Translations under genes and position numbers: made by a program | Source: Jiulongibacter sediminis | GTDB lineage: Bacteria > Bacteroidota > Bacteroidia > Cytophagales > Spirosomataceae | Assembly: GCF_001306455.1 (NCBI RefSeq) | Contig: NZ_LGTQ01000006.1 | Coordinates: forward strand, 372,001-436,000 | Reading direction: 5' to 3' | Length of the DNA stretch: 64,000 nucleotides | Notes under the pieces: model-generated | The model's input: the letters and a program-made list of their open reading frames with translations, nothing else | What the model was told of the DNA's origin: nothing | Databases searched by the model: none | Shown here: one piece after another, positions 61,495 to 64,000 of the stretch | Position numbering within the stretch: the first letter of the stretch is position 1 | Layout of the letters: each line of letters starts with the position of its first letter

Positions 61495-62355
61495 ATGTCT
61501 CAATTACTAGGCCTGCTAAACCGAGCCAAGTACTTTTTACTTTTCCTGTTTCTTGAATTGGTCAGTTTTTATCTGATTAAGAAGAATAATGTCCAGTGGG
61601 ATGTCACCTTATTCAATTCAAGCAATGCCGTGGCTTCCAGGACCATGGAGCTATCATACGGTGCTAAAGAATACCTTCATCTCAAAGATGAGAATCAAAG
61701 TTTAGCTGCTGAAAATGCCGTTTTGAGAGAGATGATGACGGCGTATCAGCAATCTTCTGAAACCCGTCCGTCCTATTTCTATGAGGCAGATTCGCTTTAC
61801 GCTGACCGCTTTGAGTTTAAAATTGCTAAAGTCGTCAACAGTACTACTGCCAGAACAAAGAATTATGTAACCATCGATAAAGGAACTCTGGATGGAATAG
61901 AGCCGGGCATGGGCGTCATTGGTCCAAAAGGCGTCATTGGTCAGGTAAAATCATGTAGCGATCATTTTTCAGTTGTTTATTCAATTCTGCACAGTGATTT
62001 TAGAGTTTCTTCTGAGGTGGTGAATAAGAAGTTGGTTGAGAACAATGAGACTGCCCTTGGTTTATGCGTTTGGCCGGGAGAGTCCAGAAGTTTGGTTGAG
62101 ATGAATACGGTGGATAAGTTTAAACCCGTTGCTGTAGGTGACAGCGTGGTTACCTCTTCGCAAAACCTTATTTTCCCTCCTAATATACTTGTTGGTAATG
62201 TGTCAGAGGTAATTACTCCGACAAATGGAGCTTTTCATGAGATTAGTGTTAAACTGGCAACTGATTTCGGAGGCTTGACTTATGTTTATGTAGTTCAAAA
62301 CAGGCTGTCATCTGAGCAGCAAAGTTTGGAAGAGGAGGCCTTAGAAAATGAGTAG
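61495..62355 (+). CDS. mreC: rod shape-determining protein MreC
   Basis: A 286-residue bitopic protein: helix about 13-30, coiled coil about 58-85 (EYLHLKDENQSLAAENAVLREMM), then the beta-rich periplasmic MreC domain (FKIAKVVNSTTARTKNYVTIDKG onward). Links MreB and penicillin-binding proteins. Overlaps mreD by 8 bp (62348-62355). Confidence 0.95.
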   Translation: MSQLLGLLNRAKYFLLFLFLELVSFYLIKKNNVQWDVTLFNSSNAVASRTMELSYGAKEYLHLKDENQSLAAENAVLREMMTAYQQSSETRPSYFYEADSLYADRFEFKIAKVVNSTTARTKNYVTIDKGTLDGIEPGMGVIGPKGVIGQVKSCSDHFSVVYSILHSDFRVSSEVVNKKLVENNETALGLCVWPGESRSLVEMNTVDKFKPVAVGDSVVTSSQNLIFPPNILVGNVSEVITPTNGAFHEISVKLATDFGGLTYVYVVQNRLSSEQQSLEEEALENE

Positions 62356-62872
62356 TCAGGATATCATAAAAGCATCGTTAGTCTTTGTCCTTTACCTGAC
62401 GCTCCAGGTACTGTTCGCCAGAAATCTTGTCTTATTTGATGTAGCCTTTTGCTTTATCTATCTGGTTATAATTCTTTGGTTGCCCGGAGAAACAGACACG
62501 CTTTGGGTAATTCTCATCAGTTTTGCCATAGGTTTATTTGTAGATTTGTTCTATAATACCGCTGGTGTTCATGCGGCGGCCTGTACTCTTATAGGTTTTC
62601 TTCGAAAATCTATTCTGAAAAGCTTCTTCCCATCGCGAGGTATAGAAAACGAGATTAACGTTCGGTTGGCTCAGCTGGGTCATCAGCGTTATCTTGCCTA
62701 CATTGCAGCGATGACATTTATACATCATCTAGCCTTGTTTTTCATTGAGGCAGGGGGTACTCACTTGTTTCTCAATACGCTTCTTAAAATCTTCAGCAGC
62801 CTTCTTTTTACGGTTTTGGTGATTTACCTGCTTAGTGTTTTTGTTACCAATTTGTCAAGGGAAAAACAGTAG
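62348..62872 (+). CDS. mreD: rod shape-determining protein MreD
   Basis: A 174-residue membrane protein with five to six helices and no soluble domain, in the conserved third place of mreBCD. FAIGLFVDLFYNTAGVHAAA is the usual MreD signature. The start overlaps mreC by 8 bp. Instead of the PBP2 and rodA genes often found next, a serine hydrolase gene follows 4 bp later. Confidence 0.9.
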   Translation: MSSQDIIKASLVFVLYLTLQVLFARNLVLFDVAFCFIYLVIILWLPGETDTLWVILISFAIGLFVDLFYNTAGVHAAACTLIGFLRKSILKSFFPSRGIENEINVRLAQLGHQRYLAYIAAMTFIHHLALFFIEAGGTHLFLNTLLKIFSSLLFTVLVIYLLSVFVTNLSREKQ

Positions 62873-62876
62873 CTAT

Positions 62877-64000
62877 TTGAAGTATTTTCTTTTCCTTATT
62901 TCCATAATCCTGTCTATCTGGTCGTGTAAAAGCCCTGAAGAAAAGGAGGCTATTCGCCAGGTTAACCTTGAAAAGGAAGAAGCGAGAAGGCTCGACTCTC
63001 TTAAAGTAGCCATCAAGGCAGATAAAAAAGCTCTGGAACTAAAAGAAGCAATTGATCAGAAAGTCAAAGCAGGGTTTAACGGAAACATTCTTATAAAGCA
63101 GGCTGGCATTACATTATTGGATACAGCCATTGGCTTTGCCAATTTTGAGGATACAATCAGAAACGCCAAGGGATCTGCATTTCAGCTGGCCTCGCTTTCA
63201 AAAACGTTTACAGCGGTAGCAGTATTAAAGCTTGTTGAAGAGGGAAAACTAAGTCTTAATTTAACAGTCAAAGATTATTATCCGAATTTCCCATATGAAG
63301 GGGTAACTTTGAGGAGCCTTCTGAGTCACCGCTCAGGTTTGCCGTACTACGAGTATACTTTTGACCTTAAAGCGAGAAAAGAGAAGGTTTATCCGGACAA
63401 TCAAACGCTCATGAAATGGTTTGAAGAGGCAAATCCACCTCCGAAAGTTTATAATCTGCCGGACCATTATTTCTCTTACAACAATACCAATTTTGCGATT
63501 CTGGCTGCTGTGGTGGAAAAAGTTTCAAAACAGGACTTTGATCATTTTTTGAAGAAAGAGATTTTCGAACCTTTAGGCATGAAAGAATCTTTCACCTCAA
63601 GAAACCTTGGGTATAGTTTGGAAACGCAAAGAACTTTCGGCTATCAGAATGGGAAAAGAATCCCTTTTGATATTTACGATAATGTTTTAGGTGATAAAGG
63701 AGTTTTCTCTACTACGGGTGATTTAGCCAAATGGTACAAAGCCCTCAAAGATGAATCAATTATTAGTAAGGAATCATTGAGAGAAGCTTATACGCCCAGA
63801 AGTTTCGAGTATCCAGGTCTGAGAAATTACGGCTATGGTTTCAGGCTTTGGCTAAACGGCAAACAACAGACTGATTATGTCTATCACACCGGTTGGTGGA
63901 AGGGCTACAATACGATCATGTTTTTTGATTTAAGAGAGGATTTTGTCATCATTTTATTAAGTAACAGATACAATAGGAACGTTTATCATATCAAGGAAAT
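62877..64000 (+). CDS. serine hydrolase of the beta-lactamase/DD-peptidase family (partial, cut by window end)
   Basis: Open from TTG 62877 to the window end without a stop (at least 374 residues). N-terminal signal and lipobox SIWSC (C17) indicate a lipoprotein. Class-C beta-lactamase-type motifs: S106-L-S-K109, YNN in FSYNNTNFAIL (the Y-x-N motif), and HTG in YHTGWWKG. Such proteins can be DD-endopeptidases, esterases or inert homologs. Its position directly after mreD may link it to wall remodelling; true resistance is not implied. Confidence 0.88.
   Translation, partial: MKYFLFLISIILSIWSCKSPEEKEAIRQVNLEKEEARRLDSLKVAIKADKKALELKEAIDQKVKAGFNGNILIKQAGITLLDTAIGFANFEDTIRNAKGSAFQLASLSKTFTAVAVLKLVEEGKLSLNLTVKDYYPNFPYEGVTLRSLLSHRSGLPYYEYTFDLKARKEKVYPDNQTLMKWFEEANPPPKVYNLPDHYFSYNNTNFAILAAVVEKVSKQDFDHFLKKEIFEPLGMKESFTSRNLGYSLETQRTFGYQNGKRIPFDIYDNVLGDKGVFSTTGDLAKWYKALKDESIISKESLREAYTPRSFEYPGLRNYGYGFRLWLNGKQQTDYVYHTGWWKGYNTIMFFDLREDFVIILLSNRYNRNVYHIKE

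Overview
The window is a chromosomal stretch from a member of the Bacteroidota, most likely an aerobic or microaerobic Cytophagales-type bacterium; genus is not assigned. Evidence: many Bacteroidota-typical families (DUF4296, DUF5916, DUF3500, DUF4153, DUF6787, DUF4188/DUF4260/DUF3995), TAnnTTTG-type -7 promoter elements, weak or absent Shine-Dalgarno sequences with frequent TTG/GTG starts, many exported beta-barrel and lipoprotein genes, a PQQ-type quinoprotein and a one-chain pyruvate carboxylase. There is no rRNA, CRISPR array, insertion sequence, prophage or recognisable defence island. Coding density is high, with many 4-8 bp overlaps.

Layout. 35-2910: rimB-rimK (modification of ribosomal protein S6), a Tat-type Gfo/Idh/MocA oxidoreductase and a Pmp3-like peptide. 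2951-5903: a membrane protein, MazG and two exported thioredoxin-fold proteins. 5981-8857: an unusual oxidoreductase-MaoC fusion, ComB, and a membrane protein/XRE regulator pair. 8938-12699: an EEP-fold protein, CotH lipoprotein, small lipoprotein and VOC protein. 12708-17852: AraC regulator, GT2 glycosyltransferase, a frameshifted CPBP-like gene and a LytS/LytTR two-component pair. 17856-22361: free-methionine-sulfoxide reductase, DUF6787, a quinoprotein with an embedded cytochrome c domain, and dihydrolipoyl dehydrogenase. 22435-28634: overlapping chain of polytopic membrane protein, DUF2071 and DEAD-box helicase, then two exported proteins. 28675-35883: alpha/beta hydrolase, K+ channel, DUF5916, FAD amine oxidase, DUF3500 and an orphan.

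36092-44423 is the most cohesive accessory unit: nine minus-strand genes, nearly all overlapping or within about 20 bp, running from a TetR regulator through DUF3995, DUF4188, DUF4260, a hotdog thioesterase and an NAD(P)H oxidoreductase into a complete tripartite RND efflux pump (TolC, adaptor, permease). It has a promoter with operator-like palindromes at one end and a strong terminator at the other. I infer a self-regulated detoxification and efflux unit.

44523-50658 carries an ankyrin-like protein, DUF4153, a Dpm1-like glycosyltransferase, DUF4296 lipoprotein and a DUF58/BatD-like/NeuD-like cluster. 50808-54260 is pyruvate carboxylase. 54260-55076 is the richest non-coding region: tRNA-Val(UAC) preceded by three decayed tandem copies of its 3' half plus terminator, and a candidate small RNA with its own promoter and terminator. 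55076-57429 holds tagaturonate reductase and an SGNH hydrolase. 57531-64000 holds a two-component pair beside mreBCD, followed by a serine hydrolase cut by the window end.
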